In this document: piece by piece, positions 62,848-64,000 of the stretch | Position numbering within the stretch: the first letter of the stretch is position 1 | Layout: each line of letters begins with the position of its first letter | Source: Geminicoccus sp036263595 | GTDB lineage: Bacteria; Pseudomonadota; Alphaproteobacteria; Geminicoccales; Geminicoccaceae | Assembly: GCF_036263595.1 (NCBI RefSeq) | Contig: NZ_DATAGQ010000151.1 | Coordinates: 29,990 to 93,989, forward strand | Reading direction: 5' to 3' | DNA: 64,000 bases | The notes under the pieces: generated by a model | Seen by the model: only the letters and a program-made list of their open reading frames with translations | Databases searched by the model: none | Told to the model about the DNA's origin: nothing | Program-made: the position numbers and the translations under genes

Positions 62848-64000
62848 ATGCCCAAGCGTACCGACATCCAGTCGATCCTCGTGATCGGCGCCGGCCCGAT
62901 CGTGATCGGCCAAGCCTCCGAGTTCGATTACTCCGGTACGCAGGCCTGCAAGGCGCTGCGCCGCGAAGGCTATCGGATCGTCCTGGTCAATTCGAACCCG
63001 GCGACGATCATGACCGACCCGGAAACGGCCGATGCCACCTACATCGAGCCGATCACGCCGGAGATCGTCGCCAAGATCATCGAGAAGGAGCGCCCCGACG
63101 CGCTCCTGCCGACCATGGGCGGACAGACCGCCCTCAACACGGCCAAGGCGCTGGCCGAGAGCGGCGTGCTGGAGCGGTTCGGGGTCGAGCTGATCGGGGC
63201 GAAGCTGCCGGCGATCGACAAGGCCGAGGACCGGGCGCTGTTTCGCCAGGCGATGATCAAGATCGGCCTCGACATGCCGAAATCGGTGGTCGTGCGCACG
63301 ATGGAGGAGGCGCGCGAAGCCCTGGAGACGACCGGACTGCCGGCGATCATCCGGCCCTCCTTCACGCTGGGCGGCACCGGCGGCGGCATCGCCTACAACC
63401 GTGAGGAGTTCGAGCGGATCGTCACCAGCGGGCTCGATGCCTCGCCCATCACGGAGGTGCTGGTCGAGGAATCGGTGCTCGGCTGGAAGGAGTACGAAAT
63501 GGAGGTGGTCCGCGATCACGCGGACAACTGCATCATCGTCTGCTCGATCGAGAACGTCGACCCGATGGGTGTCCATACCGGCGACAGCATCACGGTGGCC
63601 CCGGCGCTGACGCTGACCGACAAGGAATACCAGCGGATGCGCTCAGCCTCGATCGCCGTGCTGCGCGAGGTGGGCGTCGATACCGGCGGCTCCAATGTGC
63701 AGTTCGCGATCGATCCGGCGAGCGGCCGCATGGTCGTGATCGAGATGAACCCCCGCGTGTCGCGTTCCTCGGCGCTGGCGTCCAAGGCCACCGGCTTTCC
63801 CATCGCCAAGGTCGCCGCCTTGCTGGCGGTGGGCTACACGCTGGACGAGATCCAGAACGACATCACCAAGGTGACGCCGGCCAGCTTCGAGCCGTCGATC
63901 GACTATGTCGTGACCAAGATCCCGCGCTTCACCTTCGAGAAGTTCCCGGAAACCGAGCCCTTGCTTTCCACGGCGATGAAGTCGGTGGGCGAGGTGATGG
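62848..64000 (+). CDS. carB: Carbamoyl-phosphate synthase large subunit, N-terminal part (cut by the window edge)
   Basis: The frame is open from the ATG at 62848 to the end of the window, giving about 384 of the usual 1,070-1,100 residues. It begins MPKRTDIQSILVIGAGPIVIGQ. The first ATP-grasp domain is visible: SEFDYSGTQACKALR, NSNPATIMTDPE, MGGQTALN, and EMNPRVSRSSALASKATG. The second half, with the carbamoyl-phosphate site and the allosteric domain, lies outside. It pairs with carA directly upstream. Confidence 0.97.
   Translation, partial: MPKRTDIQSILVIGAGPIVIGQASEFDYSGTQACKALRREGYRIVLVNSNPATIMTDPETADATYIEPITPEIVAKIIEKERPDALLPTMGGQTALNTAKALAESGVLERFGVELIGAKLPAIDKAEDRALFRQAMIKIGLDMPKSVVVRTMEEAREALETTGLPAIIRPSFTLGGTGGGIAYNREEFERIVTSGLDASPITEVLVEESVLGWKEYEMEVVRDHADNCIIVCSIENVDPMGVHTGDSITVAPALTLTDKEYQRMRSASIAVLREVGVDTGGSNVQFAIDPASGRMVVIEMNPRVSRSSALASKATGFPIAKVAALLAVGYTLDEIQNDITKVTPASFEPSIDYVVTKIPRFTFEKFPETEPLLSTAMKSVGEVM

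Overview
This is a 64-kb stretch of a high-GC alphaproteobacterial chromosome. The conserved blocks dapF-mtaB-ftsY, ffh-rpsP-rimM-trmD-rplS, ntrB-ntrC-ntrY-ntrX, hfq-hflX-mazG, a fused ispDF, mlaD with a DUF2155 protein, and dnaG-rpoD are all typical of Rhodospirillales-like bacteria. No rRNA operon, prophage, insertion sequence or CRISPR array is visible. The window cuts one gene at each edge: an unrecognised protein on the left and carB on the right.

Layout. 0-3.4 kb: the end of an unknown gene, a glutathione-transferase-like protein with a long Pro/Ala-rich tail, then about 1 kb without a credible gene. 3.4-11.7 kb: a ferredoxin reductase/ferredoxin pair, an alpha/beta hydrolase, two aminoacyl-tRNA-protein transferases (bpt, aat) of the N-degron pathway, acuI, aroQ, accB-accC, and the minus-strand mlaD-DUF2155 pair. 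11.8-15.5 kb (minus): dapF-mtaB-[mazE-mazF]-ftsY, a core operon carrying a toxin-antitoxin pair whose toxin overlaps ftsY. 15.7-26.2 kb (plus): SRP and ribosome genes, leucine biosynthesis (leuC, leuD, leuB), asd, xseA, mazG. 26.2-35.3 kb (minus): the two nitrogen two-component systems, an aminotransferase, hfq and hflX. 35.4-37.6 kb (plus): ispDF, pgpA and pncC, overlapping end to end.

37.6-44.4 kb (minus) is the most accessory-looking part. It holds a glycosyltransferase fused to UDP-galactopyranose mutase, a tiny hydrophilin-like protein, a cupin, a clan GH-A glycosidase and an ABC exporter, and may make or export a galactofuranose-containing glycan. 44.7-52.4 kb (plus) is a sugar-acid catabolic locus: a complete TRAP transporter, two tandem paralogous enolase-superfamily dehydratases, and a YdeP-type molybdoenzyme. 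52.5-56.4 kb (minus) holds an AsmA protein and an MHS-type transporter with a large periplasmic insert. A tRNA-Ile(CAU) and a vapBC pair follow, then rpoD and dnaG (minus), and carA-carB (plus, divergent).

Many genes overlap by ATGA, GTGA, TAGTG or TGATG, so translational coupling is widespread. All functions are inferred from sequence motifs and gene order; no searches were run.
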